In this document: positions 22,930-36,019 of the stretch, one piece after another
Position numbering within the stretch: position 1 is the first letter of the stretch
Layout of the letters: every line of letters begins with the position of its first letter
Source: Akebia trifoliata
Lineage: Eukaryota; Streptophyta; Magnoliopsida; Ranunculales; Lardizabalaceae
DNA: 64,000 bases
Assembly (NCBI GenBank): GCA_017979445.1
Contig: CM030707.1
Span: forward strand, 17,249,086-17,313,085
Direction of reading: 5' to 3'
Translations under genes and position numbers: made by a program
Notes under the pieces: generated by a model
Told to the model about the DNA's origin: nothing
Seen by the model: the letters and a program-made list of their open reading frames with translations, nothing else
Database searches by the model: none

Positions 22930-25534
22930 TTTTCTAACTAAAAGGACATAACCAAAAAAAAAACTTGAGAAGCCAAGTAATTTTTTCCTAGGTCACTAAT
23001 CCCAAAATTACTCAAACCTTAGTGCTAAAAAGCACCCATCAAACTCTTTCCAACTTCATCCTCCAATTGGCATTCTATTTGTAAACCTAAACAAATGCGG
23101 TCTCATTTAGATCGGAATGTTATATTACCACTCCAATATATTACAATTGCACACCACTAACAAGAACCCAAACCTTAAAGATTAATTCTAAGTTCCCTTT
23201 TGGAAAATAGAAAGTAGAAAATAACTATGAAAATGATAATTTTTTGAGAATTTTTTTTTTAAAGTAGAAGGTAATTTCTGATTACATTTTAGAAAGTTTA
23301 GATTTTTTACTTTTTATTTTTTAAAGTAATTTTTAAAATTTAACTCACAAACTTTTTCACTTTTCAAAATTTTAAAATAAAGAATTATGTTGTATCCAAA
23401 CAGGTGGTCTCTAGGTTTTTGTTAAAATTAGAGATGCATCCTTGTGTTTCAAATTGATATAACCCTTGATCTCAATCTTGAGTGAGAGACTGACATACAA
23501 TGATCAAAACACCCTCTTCAACCTCGATTAGAGAAACCCTTGATTTTTTTATTCTTGAAATCCGATTGTTTTCAATATCTAAGACATTTATTATTTTTAA
23601 TCTAATTACATTTTTCAATTTTGTTTTCAATCTCTTGGTAAAAGTCGATTTTTTTTTTCTTTCCAAAAGCCTAGCGTCTTCAATCTATACAAAAACCTAA
23701 TCTTGTTCTTGAGGTTTAATGGTGGAAAGACATAGAATCTTGAGAAATTTCTCAAAATATGATCAACTTTTGATGAAATTCCAATTTTAGCTCACTATTC
23801 ATTTTAATTTCCAAAACATGTAGTGTGAGATTGCAAATTTTTCAAAGTGACGATCTTACTGATATGTTTTTTTCAAAATGATAACTTCACTATTTTACAT
23901 CAATGAGACTATCACTTTGAAAAACCTACGATCTGGTACTTAATGTTTTGAGAATAAAAATAAATAATGAGTCAGAATCGGAATGACATCATATTCAATT
24001 CATGAAATAGTAATTTTCTCTCAAATCTTTAGATTGAAGAAAAAGTAAAATTTTATCTCAAAAATTGAAGATAATGGATATTTGGAGAAGGTTGAAGGTG
24101 GGGGAAGTTCATTCATTTTACATCAATCCCTCACAAAAGACAGAAATCAAAGGATATGTTATCAATTTAAAAACACCAAAATATCCCTAAGTTTCACCAT
24201 AACTTGAAGGAACTATTAAAAATTATAAAATTGGTGTGTGATCAAATAACTTTTAATAATAGCAATTTTCCATTTGACGTGATTTTATAATCTAATAACG
24301 TCCACTTGACATATTATTTAAAGTATGATCATATTATAATTGTGGGGGTAATTCCTCATCTCTTTAGATTTCCCCTCTCTTGTTTTTCTATGATGTTTGA
24401 CCCGATCGGGTGAGCCCCATTCTCATAAAATATGATAAATTATATGAAACATATAGTTTATTTTATTTATATTTTGCATATGGGGCACGTTATTTGTGTT
24501 CACTTTTTTTCTTGTCTCAACCACTTATTACTTTTGTTTTACTGACACACACACCCACACAATCCCAACAAAATCTCATTTCTCCTCCCCTTCTTCTTCC
24601 GTAAGTTTTAACTAGAATACTTTGATACAAGAAATAATACCCTTAGAATTTGCAAAATGAGTTAGCAATGATCATGAAAATCTCAACTCCTCATTTAGGA
24701 ATCATTATAAAATTTTGACAATAAAATAATAAAAATAAAAAATCAAATAAAACTTCATTCGATCGATAAATTAATATCAAATTATTCAACATAGATTTGA
24801 TTGAATTCTACTGAATCTACTTAAAAGAATTTAATAGATTAGTACAATGTCTCAATTGGTAGCTTTCTAACGAGTCTTTTTAGTTAAATTTAATAAGATC
24901 CTATCGAGCTTCATTAAAAAAATTTATATCTTCTTATCAAACAAAAAATTAGTCTTTTTTAAAGTTACGTTACGATCACTAGTTATTAGAAAATAACATT
25001 TAAGGAGGTGAAACGGGCAAACAAAAAGTGGGTGCAATACTCTGAACCTCTGCATATCCCATATCAAATCGGATTTGATCAAATTTAGACTCAATAGAAT
25101 TGGATTTTGATGCTAGAGATCAAATAAAATCCCAATAGAATTCCTTATAAAATCCATAATTAAATTTTTTTATTTTATTATAATGGTAAATTTATTTTTA
25201 ATGAATTCAATGACTGACGCTGACACAAAGTAAACTCAGATTCCCAGTATCATCACCCAAATACTTTACTAACTAAATTAATTGGCACATGCTCCATGAT
25301 TAGAACTTATTCTTATCAAAGAGTAAAATTAACTGATTTTTTTTATAACAAATTTAAAGCTCATCTTACTCCCTAATGTACAGAATCCAAACCCAAAAGA
25401 GTAAAATATTTTCTTTTTTGGCAACCGTAGAAACGACACATCAGTCACTCTCCCTCTAAAATTACAGCTACAGCAGACCAGATTTAGAGGAGGAAAGAAG
25501 GGTTAAAGTCAAACCAGATGAAAAATAGATACAG
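22930..25534. other. Intergenic region upstream of the receptor kinase
   Basis: AT-rich and without recognisable genes. The frame at 24410-24604 is a chance product of T-rich sequence. The last few hundred bases must contain the kinase promoter, but no TATA box could be fixed with confidence. Confidence 0.4.
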
Positions 25535-25607
25535 TGAGAGAGAGAGAGAGAGAGAGATGGGTAATGGGTTCTTTCTTCTTTGTGTCTATTTGAGATTAGA
25601 CACGTGA
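25535..25607 (+). promoter_or_regulatory. GA-repeat leader and 16-codon upstream ORF
   Basis: A GA repeat (25535-25556) runs straight into an ATG at 25557 that opens a 16-codon frame ending TGA at 25605-25607. It lies 35 bp before the first in-frame ATG of the kinase and in another frame. If the leader is transcribed from upstream of the GA run, this uORF would be met first by scanning ribosomes. Confidence 0.5.
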
Positions 25608-25642
25608 AGAGAGATTGGGTTCTTTGTGAAAAACAAAACCAG

Positions 25643-27574
25643 ATGAAACCCAAAGAAAAAGAAAAGATGGGTACTTTGTTAATTGTTTTTCTCTCCTTTG
25701 TATCCATGATATCAGTCTCATTTTCAGCCACCACAAACATCTCTTCATGTCCCATGGATTTTGGCTATGTTCATACAATCCCATGGAACGCATCAATTTG
25801 CCAAACCCATCATACAAATCCCCCTACCCAACCTTGCTGTCAAGCCCTTCTCAGCCTCTTCGGCATCTCTCTCTCCCACCACTTGAAAGCCACATCTCTC
25901 TTCCAACTCCCTGACCTCCCTACTTCAACTTCTTGTGTTTCTGATTTCCAATCCAAACTAAATTCCCTTTCTCTCCCTTCAAATATATCCTCAATCTGCT
26001 TTGGCAATCTAGATCGCTTTGTCACCAGTCCCCAACTCTGTGCAGGTATCCAAACAAAACAAGATTGGGTTCAAAAGCTCGGACCCTCGACTTCGCTCGA
26101 TTCATCCTGTAGACCCGACCTCTCAGATCCGACTTCCTGCGACGCCTGTTTAGCTGCTGGTTTACAAGTTCAATCCAAATTGATTTCAATTGATGGTAAT
26201 ACATCTCATGCTAAAGATTGCTTTTATTTCACAGTTCTCTACGCTGCCGGTGTAGCTAGTGATTTGGGACCTGAGAGTATTAGTACTGCTGCTTGTATAC
26301 TTGGGTTACCAATTGAATCAAAATCTAATTCCAAGAATAAAACCCAATCTACTCTTATATTCACCGGAACTGGTGTTGGTGTAGCTGTTGTAATTATGTC
26401 TTGCTTATTGGGTTTGTATCTTTGGTGGGTTCGACTTCGAAAGAAGAAATTAAGTGAAGGAGTTTTGGATTTGGAAGAACAGAGCAATTCTAAGCCTCGT
26501 TTACGACCCAATACTGGGTCGATATGGTTTCAATTCGAGGAGATTCAGAAGGCAACAGATAATTTTTCACAGAGAAACTTTATCGGGCGTGGTGGGTTTG
26601 GAGTTGTTTATAAGGGAATTCTCTCAGATGGAACTCATGTTGCTGTGAAGAGGATGATTGAATCTGATTTTCAAGGAAACAAGGAGTTTTGCAATGAAGT
26701 TGAAATTATTAGTAATTTGAAACATAGGAATCTAGTCCCATTAAGAGGTTGTTGCGTCGCCGAAGAAGATGAAGAGAATAGGTATCTTGTGTATGATTAC
26801 ATGCCTAATGGGAACCTCGACGACCACTTATTCTTCTCGGGTAGTAGTCGTGGTGGCAATAACACAAACCCATTGAGTTGGCCTCAACGAAAGAGTGTAA
26901 TCTTGGATGTTGCGAAGGGGCTTGTTTATCTTCACTATGGAGTGAAACCCGCGATTTATCATAGAGATATAAAGGCGACAAACATACTCTTGGATTCAGA
27001 AATGAAGGCAAGGGTGGCGGATTTTGGGTTGGCTAAGCAGAGTAGAGAAGGGCAATCACATCTCACTACAAGAGTTGCCGGTACACATGGCTACTTGGCA
27101 CCAGAGTATGCCCTTTACGGACAACTTACGGAGAAGAGCGACGTTTATAGCTTTGGAGTTGTAATTCTAGAGATAATGAGCGGAAGGAGAGCGCTCGATT
27201 TGTCCTCCCCAGGACCAACACAAGCGGTCCTTATTACTGATTGGGCTTGGACACTTGTTAAAACAGGACGCATCGATGAGGTTTTGGATGAAACATTGGT
27301 TAAAAATGGTGATCCTACTAATCCAATATCCAACCCACGGAGTATAATGGAGAGATTCGTATTGGTCGGGATCTTGTGTGCTCATGTAATGGTGGCATTG
27401 AGACCCACAATTTTAAATGCGCTGAAGATGTTGGAAGGAGACATTGAAGTTCCTACCATACCTGATAGGCCGTTGCCTCTTGGCCACCGATCATTTTGTA
27501 GTGAAGGAGATACTTTCACTATATCACCGTTCTTAAGTGGTCCTCAACTAAATACAGGAGAAATGCTAAGGTGA
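25643..27574 (+). CDS. SPARK-domain receptor-like kinase, At1g11050-like
   Basis: Intronless, 643 residues from 25643 or 635 from 25667; the second ATG has the better context (A at -3, G at +4). Layout: signal peptide ([20 protein letters not shown]), a cysteine-rich extracellular SPARK domain starting at [15 protein letters not shown], one transmembrane helix at about residues 237-264 followed by RLRKKK, then a Ser/Thr kinase domain. Kinase motifs: glycine loop [11 protein letters not shown] at 315, Lys336 in VAVKR, catalytic HRDIKATN with Asp442 (an RD kinase), DFGLAK with Asp460, and APEY in the activation segment. The C-terminus ending GEMLR also resembles the Arabidopsis protein. It should sit in the plasma membrane and phosphorylate cytoplasmic substrates; the ligand is unknown. 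All key catalytic residues are present. Confidence 0.95.
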   Translation: MKPKEKEKMGTLLIVFLSFVSMISVSFSATTNISSCPMDFGYVHTIPWNASICQTHHTNPPTQPCCQALLSLFGISLSHHLKATSLFQLPDLPTSTSCVSDFQSKLNSLSLPSNISSICFGNLDRFVTSPQLCAGIQTKQDWVQKLGPSTSLDSSCRPDLSDPTSCDACLAAGLQVQSKLISIDGNTSHAKDCFYFTVLYAAGVASDLGPESISTAACILGLPIESKSNSKNKTQSTLIFTGTGVGVAVVIMSCLLGLYLWWVRLRKKKLSEGVLDLEEQSNSKPRLRPNTGSIWFQFEEIQKATDNFSQRNFIGRGGFGVVYKGILSDGTHVAVKRMIESDFQGNKEFCNEVEIISNLKHRNLVPLRGCCVAEEDEENRYLVYDYMPNGNLDDHLFFSGSSRGGNNTNPLSWPQRKSVILDVAKGLVYLHYGVKPAIYHRDIKATNILLDSEMKARVADFGLAKQSREGQSHLTTRVAGTHGYLAPEYALYGQLTEKSDVYSFGVVILEIMSGRRALDLSSPGPTQAVLITDWAWTLVKTGRIDEVLDETLVKNGDPTNPISNPRSIMERFVLVGILCAHVMVALRPTILNALKMLEGDIEVPTIPDRPLPLGHRSFCSEGDTFTISPFLSGPQLNTGEMLR

Positions 27575-28511
27575 TCAAGAGAAGAGAAGCAGTATGATTC
27601 ATAATTACTTCGATGGGTTCATCTTCGTCATGGCCTACGATCGATCTCAAATGTTCAAGGATGACAGTCTGAATGAAAGAGTACATAAGTTGCAATCTGT
27701 ACTACACACAAAATATAGTTCCACTGTAATCTTCTATTTTCTAGTCCTTTTGTTTAATCTTTGGGTTTAACTTACTGTATATATTATACTTTCTTCCTTG
27801 ACAAAGGTTGGTTAGTTTATGTTAACTTTTTTGAAAAATTACTTGGGAGTGCTGCAGTGTGGAAGAGAGAGTAAAACAATATTGAAGAATTCTTCAAACC
27901 TTTCTTTGAGGTTTATAGAAGAAAACAGTTGGGCTGAGGTAAGAACCCCTACCCATTTTTACTCAAACAAGTCATTTTTAAGGTTCGATTAACTTCCATT
28001 ATTTTGGTATAGTTCTCCATTATTGTAGTTAAAGTGAAAATGCTCTAATTTTATTCTAGGACTTTCTCTTTCATCCAGTCTTACTCTCTACATATCCCAC
28101 AGTTGTGGAAGCACTTCAAGACACCCAAAAAACACTTCCTGGACACCATTATGAAACAATCAAACAATGTTGGCGATCGCCATTCGTATAGAAGTGATGC
28201 AAAGGGAAAGAAAACCAAATAGGGCCTTAATCAAAATTAACATAAATCCTTAATACAACAATGAAAGTGCGCATAATATCAAATCTGTATTGGATACATG
28301 TCAATACATCAAAAGGTGAAACTCTAACAAACATAGATGATATATTTCTCACTAAACCAGACTTTTAAAGCAAAGTTCTAGATATCCAACAACAAAAATA
28401 TGCATTAGTTAGTGGGTTTACTTTTAACTACTCTAGTTGCTATACCATCTGCATAAAAAAAAATGCTACATTCACAAGGCAATGGCAATATGGCATAACT
28501 TCTGCAACAAC
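27575..28511. other. Convergent 3' regions of the kinase and KIWI genes
   Basis: The kinase (plus strand) and KIWI (minus strand) converge here, so the stretch must hold both 3' untranslated regions and terminators. No further gene seen. Polyadenylation sites cannot be fixed, though T-rich and AATAAA-like sequences are common. Confidence 0.5.
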
Positions 28512-31500
28512 CTAAGGATTCTCGGCCACTGCCTTGTCGATTTCATCCACGTGATCCCGAAGTATATTCCACTTCAAAAGAAAAAATATTTGATTAAGTG
28601 AATAAAATGTTAAGAACACTCAAGAAGGAAATCCAAAAAAATATGGTGAAAGACACATACCTGATCCATGCTTAGTGAGATACCTGAAAGAAAGAACAAC
28701 ATAATTCTGAGTACACAACAAATTAAACCATATCAAAGCTCAAAACATCTAGCTCATTAGTATGGTGTAGTAGAGAATGTTGGCAGTTCAACACTGTGGG
28801 GCAAAAAAAGAAAAAAAAAAAATTGAAAAACAAGTTTACTGAATTCTTGAAATTGCTCCACTTGAACTAATGATGCAAATAAAGATATGGAGAAAAAAGA
28901 TCAGAATGTCATGCCAGAACGAGATGCATGTGGATCCCAATAATAGTCGCAGTCTTAGTTCCTGGCCTGTCTTAATTTTGTTGTCCAAAGCCAAGCCTTT
29001 TGTCATCATAGTCACAAAATTCTCCGACTTATTGAAAAAGTGATGATTAAATCGTGACTCTTTCCTTCACTGATTTAATCATGACTTTGTCAATAAATCC
29101 CGGCTCTTACGAACTTCATGATTAAATCACAAACTTTTCGATTAAATCGAATTAAAATGAAAGATGAAATTGAAGCATTAGTAAGAGAAGATCATGATAA
29201 CCATTTTACTGATGAAGTATTAGATAATGAGGATGGCATTGAATATTTTTACATTTTAAATAATATAAACCCTGAATGTGTCGTGGACATGTGGCTAGTT
29301 GTTGTGGATGCAAGGATGATATCTATATGGAGGTTTGCTGATTTATTATTGAGTTTTAATATGAAAGTTGGTGATATAATATGAGACCGCTGCCTAGTAT
29401 GAACAATTACGTAGATTTAAGTCTAACCCGATTTTACGAAAATTTTCCCTTGTCAACTTATTCCCGGATCTCGACTTGGTGGCTATGTTTGTTATTGTGT
29501 GCGAGTTCATATTTGCTTTCCTTGTCTCTATATGAATTCTGTTGTGTCTTTCTCTCACCCCTTTAAGACTTTCAACTAGAACATTTATTCTGTCAAGGGA
29601 TTTAATCAACATTCATTCCACATGTTCAAACCATCTCAGTCAATGTTCTCTTAGTGTATTGCTTATTAGAGCTACTTCCACTGTTTCCCAAATGCATCCA
29701 TTTCTACTTCTGTCTTTCCACACAACATCCTCGTCTACACTTGGCACAATATATTAACATGGTGCTTCTTGATCACCCAACACTTGGCCCATAAAGCCCT
29801 CAATGATCCAATCAAATCAGTAATACTTTGATAATGATGCTTAGCATTACTCACAAATGTTTCAACCCAGTCCTATGATTTTGATTCATTTTCCGTGTGA
29901 TTCAAGAGTTAAAGGTAAATCATGGCTCGTCCTTGTTGAACCCAAGTTGAAAGGGATGATCCAAATCATGATTGTCCAAAACTTGACAAAGTGATTCTTC
30001 AACATCATAGATATTGAAACTTAAATAGACCCAATCTCTTTCAAGCTTTCTATTAAATACATCAGCATCATGATCAAAGCCCTATCAGAAATTTGCCAAT
30101 TTGCTCTCTTTCTTTATTTTTTCATTTTTCTTTTTCAAACAATCCACACAAACGGAAAAAAGGAAGCTCATTCTTCTTTCTCCATTCAGAACCATGCTTT
30201 CAATTCTCGCCTGAGTCATCCAGGATTTTATATATTTTAGTAAAAATAATTATATTTTCAGAATTTAAATAATTATTATCTAAGGCTATGTTACCTGATT
30301 CGTGGGTTTGCTTAGTTCGAATTTGGGTTCAAAGTTTGTGGTTTGCCACTTGAGAACAAACCCAAATCGTAGGGGTAGACTGAGGATGGAATTTGAGGGT
30401 TGAAGCGATGAGCATGGTAAAAAAGATGAAGGCATTTGGTTATTTTTCATCAATTTATAAAGACCAAGGTTAAAGGGGCATTCTATCAATTTAAAATTTT
30501 AGGGGTGCATCTCAATATATCAACATGTGAAAGGGGTGTGAAGAAATTAAGGCCAAATAAGGTACCTCGTTTCGGTCCCTAACTTTCATGTACCTAAGCG
30601 AATTGGTTCAAATCCAACCATATCTAAGGTGTTATGGGCACCAAACATTTTAGCTTGGGCGTCCACTTATTTTGAAACTGTATTTTTCCTTAAGTGGGGC
30701 CAGATTGGGGACCCACACGGTTTTTTTTTCCATCGTTCAACTCTCGTCCTTCCCTTGCTCTACCAAGGACAATTTCTAGTACTCTCTTCATTGACTATGG
30801 TTAGACATCAGAAACTTTCATCGAAAACTATTCATCTCTGACGAGAAGATGAAAATTTTAAGTTTTGGATGATGGTTTCAAAGGCCGTGTAAAGTAAGGG
30901 TGCAACTTGGTTCAATTTGGTTTGAGGTCAAATTGGAATCGAATCGATATAGGTCAATTTCACTAAATTAGAACTAGAACTGAATCAAATTCCATTGGAA
31001 CTAAATCAACCCAAATCTAATTAAAGTCAGTTTGATTTGATTCGATTTTACAGATTGCTAATATTCTATAAATTGTAAGTAATATTTGTTAATGAAAAAA
31101 ACCAACATATAATAAACATAACATTGCATACAATAATCACTAATCTATTAATAAAAAGTCATTAGTTTATTCATAAAAGAAAATCACTAATTTATATCCT
31201 AACTTCTAAAATAATTCATAATAATTGTTATATTCATATATATATTTATTTATTATATAGGGGTTTGATTTTAGACAAATTTAATTCGAAAACAAAATCA
31301 AATTGATCGATTCTTCATATTCGTAACCCAGAACCAAATCATGACATAGTCCAAACCGAACCAAACGTCCCTTGTGAAAATGCGTGCCCCGACTAAAATT
31401 CAGGATGGCCATTTATGACTGAACATTTTCTAATCTATCTTATTTTGTAGAAAAATTTATAACCATTTTCATGTAAATATATAAATAAGTAATGGTAAGC

Positions 31501-32296
31501 CGAGTTAAATGATTTATCTCATCTGAGACGAGTTGATTCATACGAGATAACTCATCCTCGTCCATGAACGAGACATGATGTCAAACCGAGATTTGAAATA
31601 TCTTCTAAAGCACATTCAGGGCAATGAGCCCAAAAAACAAAACCCCAATTTCTAACATAAAAAAATTCGTCCAGCTTCAAACTTACAATTATACACATAA
31701 ACCCTAATTCCTAATCCTTCCAACATGCAATAAAACTGACACATTAGAGAACATTTTGAACTGCAACACAAGGAAACTGAAAACGTCCTTCGGGAACTTA
31801 ACAACCAAATCAATCTAAACTCCATTAAAATTTCACAAACTGTAATCCACATAGTTCGATCTAACTCACCAAACCCACGAATTATTAGGTTTAGAAACAG
31901 AATCAAAACATTTACAAAAGATTAACAAATTTATAAATTAGCAGGAAAAAAAAAAAACAGAAAGATGAAGAGTTGGAGAAAGATGGAGTGAGTGAGATAC
32001 CTTTCTTCCCTGGGATTTTCTTTCCATCTTTATCGTAAAATTCCCGAATGTCCACCATTGTCTTCCCTTGCCAGCTCCTCACTCTAACCCTCCTGTTCTT
32101 CGAAATCTTCAAAAAACACACAAACAAAGGTAGAGAAATAAACACATTGAGAGAGAGAGAGAGAGAGAGAGACCTCGCAAACATAAATGTCTTCAGAGTC
32201 GTTGGATGTGTCTTTCTTGGCAGTTTTCTGGACTGGAGTACCTCCATCTGAGTCTTCATCGTTGGCGCACTCCTTCCTCTTCCCTCTTCTCCACAT
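28512..32296 (-). CDS. KIWI: PC4/Sub1 transcriptional coactivator KIWI
   Basis: Four exons on the minus strand: 32296-32174, 32106-32001, 28683-28661 and 28571-28512; 312 nt, 103 residues. Family: plant KIWI, the homolog of human PC4, a single-stranded-DNA-binding coactivator of RNA polymerase II. Seen: an acidic, lysine-rich N-terminus (MWRRGKRKE, then DEDSDGG and KKDTSNDSED) and the PC4 core from CEISKNRRVRVRSWQGK through DIREFYDKDGKKIPGKKGI to SLSMDQWNILRDHVDEID. Length is close to the 107 residues of Arabidopsis KIWI. Exon 3 is a 23 bp microexon; intron 2 is 3.3 kb and carries transposon debris. The start is the ATG before the conserved RRGKRK; an in-frame ATG at 32350 would add 18 unconserved residues. 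The frame downstream is open and all introns are GT-AG. Confidence 0.92.
29390..29710 (-). pseudogene. LINE reverse transcriptase tail, degenerate
   Basis: On the minus strand the stretch NTLREHWLRWFEHVE resembles the conserved C-terminal end of plant LINE polyproteins (LRWFGHV), followed after a stop by a short basic frame (29612-29394) that fits the usual tail. No reverse transcriptase core is present, so this is a short remnant. It sits in the large intron 2 of KIWI. Confidence 0.5.
30897..31366. mobile_element. Eroded hAT-like element in the KIWI intron
   Basis: The left end GGGTGCAACTTGGTTCAATT and the following words (ATCGAATCGAT, GGTCAATTTCA) match the left end of the 1.2 kb hAT-like element at 51515. 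The right part holds GATCGATTCTTCATATT and AACCGAACCAAAC, also alike, but the terminal inverted repeat is lost. Boundaries approximate. Confidence 0.45.
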
Positions 32297-32690
32297 CTTC
32301 TCTTCTATTCTTTTTTCTGGAACAAAAAAAATTCCCTGGAAGCAAATCATTACAACTGCAAGCTACAGCCTACTACACGTCAACGCAACACATCCTCTGT
32401 TGAGGAGGGAAGAAGATGAAGAGCTACCGTCTAAAATAGAAGATGAAGAGGTCTTTATAAACAGGGAAGAGAAGTTTCCCGCTTTTCTTTTTACAGAAGG
32501 AGGAACCTATAGTGTTTTAATCAAAATATCTGTCTAGTGTATTTATTATGCCAAATATTGACACATAGCATTTTCTTCGATCCACTGGTATGTTAACATG
32601 TGCCCTTAAAAGTGCAATAACACACTTTTGGAAATTGAATTTTGCACCGAAATACCTTCATTTTCCAATTTCTAAAGTGTATTTATTGGG

Positions 32691-32919
32691 GCATGATTTT
32701 AAATCTCGTCCAAGATTGAGATGACTCGTCAAATACGATTTGGTACGATTGTCGAGGAGACAAATAGACAAGTCATATGTACTGTTTGAAATTTAAAATC
32801 ACAATTCATTTTTTTCATTGTTTAATAAGATGACTCAAATTTATCAAAAAACTCGTTTGAGATGACTTGATCTTATTCATGAACGAGACGAGAAGTTTAA
32901 ACGAGTTTTAAAACCATGC
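32691..32919. mobile_element. Small TIR element next to hAT MITE
   Basis: Ends GCATGATTTTAAATCTCGT and the inverse of ACGAGTTTTAAAACCATGC. The word ttggg occurs directly outside both ends (32686-32690, 32920-32924), a possible 5 bp duplication. The interior repeats GATGACTCG and GAGATGACTTG. Low certainty on classification. Confidence 0.5.
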
Positions 32920-32926
32920 TTGGGAC

Positions 32927-33175
32927 CAGGGGCGGAGTTAAGATTTTCTTGTAGTGGGGGCAAACTATAATTAGTTGTATAGTTGAAGAACTTGAATAAT
33001 GGGAAAATTGTTTGTGCTGGAAAATATGATTCGAGGGAGATGAGGGCAAATGAGGTGAGAGGTGAGAGGTGAGGAGTGGGGACAAATGGATATGTGATTA
33101 ACTAAAAATATAGGGGTGTCTCAAAGTTCTGTGGGGCAATTGCCCCCCACCAACTCCTTACTAGCTCCGCCCCTG
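32927..33175. mobile_element. hAT MITE, 249 bp, with perfect 8 bp target duplication
   Basis: Terminal inverted repeats CAGGGGCGGAG and its inverse CTCCGCCCCTG are the hallmark of a widespread plant hAT MITE type. The 8 bp cttgggac flanks both ends (32919-32926, 33176-33183). Relatives in opposite orientation are at 42069-42294 and 59382-59710. No coding capacity. Confidence 0.85.
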
Positions 33176-33183
33176 CTTGGGAC

Positions 33184-36019
33184 ACACATTAACAAAGCCC
33201 ATAGTTAACGGCCATCTCCACTCCCTTCTCCATGAAAGCCTTGACCAGACAATATTTTTAAAGAGTTGTTATTGACACCCCAACTTTTAATTATTACACT
33301 CTAATTTTTTAAATTATGTGTTGCATCCTAATTAAACTTAAAATACACCATTAAACATTACAAAAAGTTTAGTTCAAGTTATTACTTAAACATTGCAAAG
33401 CATTATAACACATTCAAACAATTTGAGCAGTTGTGGACAATTAGAATTAGACTCGTATAAAATCCTAAATCTAACAAATAGAACCTGAACAGAAAAAAGA
33501 GAGGATTTCCTATTGACACCCCAACGTTTACTTATTCTCAACCATTGACTTATTTTATTTTAATGGGGGCATCATCATTTTCTCGTACAAACACTTTTTC
33601 ATCTTTTTTGGAAAGATACTGAAGTCTTGCATATTCCCTACTTATCTCTACTTCGGGCAAATTCTTCTACTTCAATGAATATTTGCTATCCAAGTCATAT
33701 TGAACGTGTTGCTCACTCGATATACAATATCATTTTAATACAACGACCATGTTAGTCACAAGATGCGATCGTGAGAAAGGCTTTGAGTAGGGCCCTCCTA
33801 ATTAGTGGGTGTCCACGGTTCAATTTCAACTCGTTTCACATATTCCCTTAATGAAAATCTAAATAAAACATCAGATCAAATTCTTTTTTATTTCAATTTA
33901 GGGTATATGAAATCCTTGGAGCCAGAACCAACCCTACAACTACTTGTTACCTGCTGGGTAAGGATAGTGAGTTCTTCATGCAAATCAAACTTTTGAAAAG
34001 TAATGGAGAGTGAACAAGAAATATAAATTGCATTTTGTTGTCTTCAAAGGCTTTGTTTCGGAAGCCGAGAAAGAAGTGCTTTAGACCAACCTACAACTTT
34101 GTTTGTATCTCCTTATTGTTGTTCGTTCTTTCTTGATCATTGCATTTACTAAGGTATTGTATTTATTTAGCTCGGGAGTGAAGTACATTTGTTTTTAATG
34201 CGATCAAAAATGAGTTGAACATCTCTTAGACAAATCAATTGTTTTATAAGGTGAGAAACAAAATACTCCACATTCTTTTTAGAAATTTTAGTTAAATCAC
34301 ATATACTTTAAACTACCTCATTGATTAATAGATTACTAAATGTCTTTATAAACAAGTTAAGAGGAAAATAAATCTACTATTGGGCTTTTCTTTCAGGACC
34401 CATCAATTATTCAAAAGAGACCTGATTACATAGAATCAAACCGAAGATTAATATTGTCTATGATAGTCGACCCATAATCGACTAATCGATTCCAGATATA
34501 TTGATAAGCTAGGACATGAAGAAAAAAAGTTTTTCCTTGAATTATACATCTGAAAATCCCATTTTTTAGTATTAAACTAAAGAAATTTGACTTGTGCAAT
34601 TATGTTTAATTGATTTTATTTCTAATTCAACTTGATGTTTTGGCCAGTCAAATCTCCTTAATTAAGCACAAGGGTAGGTGTGGTTGCATAGAAAACATTT
34701 TTTTTTTCAAAAAGATATTGGTCATGAGAAAGTGGATTTTCTTAAAATATATGTCAGAAATTTAATTGCATTTGGTTGGAATTTGAATATGCCACAGAAA
34801 ACAGGGTTGGCTTCTCGTTGGGATGGACTAGTTGCACTCCACTAGCATTTGGTTGCACACTAACCTAAGAAAATAAGTCTTTTTTATAACCTCTATTTTA
34901 AATTACTAATTGTACTTCATTATTAGTAACATTAAGATTTAGGGTTATTCTCACGAATTCATTTTCTTTACTCTTGTAAATTATAAACATGCTTGTTGAA
35001 CAATCAAGTATTTCTTACAAAAATAATTCAACCAACAATAATTTATATAAGCATAAATTATAAGATCAAGTGTTTATCCAAGGTTCAATTGACCCTCAAC
35101 TTAACCATTTGCATGAAGGACTTTCTGGAGGGCGGTGTATGTGATTGTGGGATTAGTCTTTTTAAAGGTGGGGATACTTGCAATAAGCCAAAAAAATAAT
35201 AATTTATGTGAACATGATTGAAGAAGAAGAATGGAAAACAAAAAAGACAAATGAGTGAAATAGTTTATTTAAATTTCGAGTGCAATCATCCAAATGAAGT
35301 GCAAAGGGAAATTTAATTGATGGAGTGCAATTGGTAATATGTGGTGTGCAACTAATCGATTCCCTTTCTATTTTGATGCAAGGGTAATCATGAGATAATA
35401 GAATTGGGATTTTGTTAAAATAACAATCATTTTCCTTAGAAGTGGAGCAAATCATCCCTCGACAACTTCTAGTTTCAAACTCATTCTTTTGCCTTGGGCA
35501 GAATTATTTTGAGAAAATGATAAGTTTCACAATAAAAATAAAATCCCAGGATCTTGTTATGAGCTTGATTGATTCATCCAGTCCAACTATGAATTTTTTG
35601 AGTGAGTTTGTCTACGAAATAGAAAATAATTGTGGAAGAAAGTAGTTTTGTGAGAAAGTCCATTTTTTAGAGTTTTGCAACGAAGAATTTTTTTTTTTTT
35701 TTAAGTTTTAATTTTTTTAGAGTTTAAAATTCAAGTTTTTCAGTTAATTTTTTTAACGTTTTAACATAAAAAAGTTATATTTTTTCAAAGTGTATCCAGA
35801 ACTGACTATAAACCTAATTCAAGAAAAGAAATGTTATAGTGACTAGAAATAACACTCGAAGTAGCACAAAAGAATGTGAAAAGAAAGCATAGATGCTTTT
35901 TTCTCAAGATACAAGTGTTGTACACTTGAGGAAAATGATGATTCTCTATGCACATAGTGTTACTTTGAGTATTATTTTGACTCATCATAGAAAATCTCAT
36001 TCAAAGAAAAAAGACTTTT
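33184..36019. other. Intergenic region between KIWI and LARP copy A
   Basis: No gene recognised. Around 33260-33320 and 33500-33540 two single arms resembling the 120 bp MITE family occur (TATTGACACCCCAACTTTTA). At 34250-34510 the sequence resembles the upstream regions of LARP copies B (44040-44240) and C (61690-61860), for example CTCCACTATTGGG-type and CGATTAATC-type words, so the duplicated unit reaches at least this far left. Confidence 0.5.
35830..35995. repeat. Imperfect foldback, possible MITE
   Basis: Left arm AATAACACTCGAAGTAGCAC and right arm GTGTTACTTTGAGTATTATT pair with a few mismatches around a loop containing CTCAAGATACAAGTG and its partial inverse. Clear target duplication not seen. 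Confidence 0.4.

Noticed and set aside
29118..29384. Plus-strand frame of 88 codons in the KIWI intron.
   Set aside because: No family resemblance, antisense to the LINE-like remnant region, likely chance.
29930..30065. Minus-strand open stretch of about 50 codons in the KIWI intron (FDHDADVFNRKLERDW...).
   Set aside because: Preceded by adjacent stops and without a recognised family; possibly another transposon remnant, but I cannot support a call.
32297..32350. Upstream in-frame ATG of KIWI at 32350.
   Set aside because: The 18 added residues are hydrophobic and not part of the conserved KIWI N-terminus, which starts at the RRGKRK motif.
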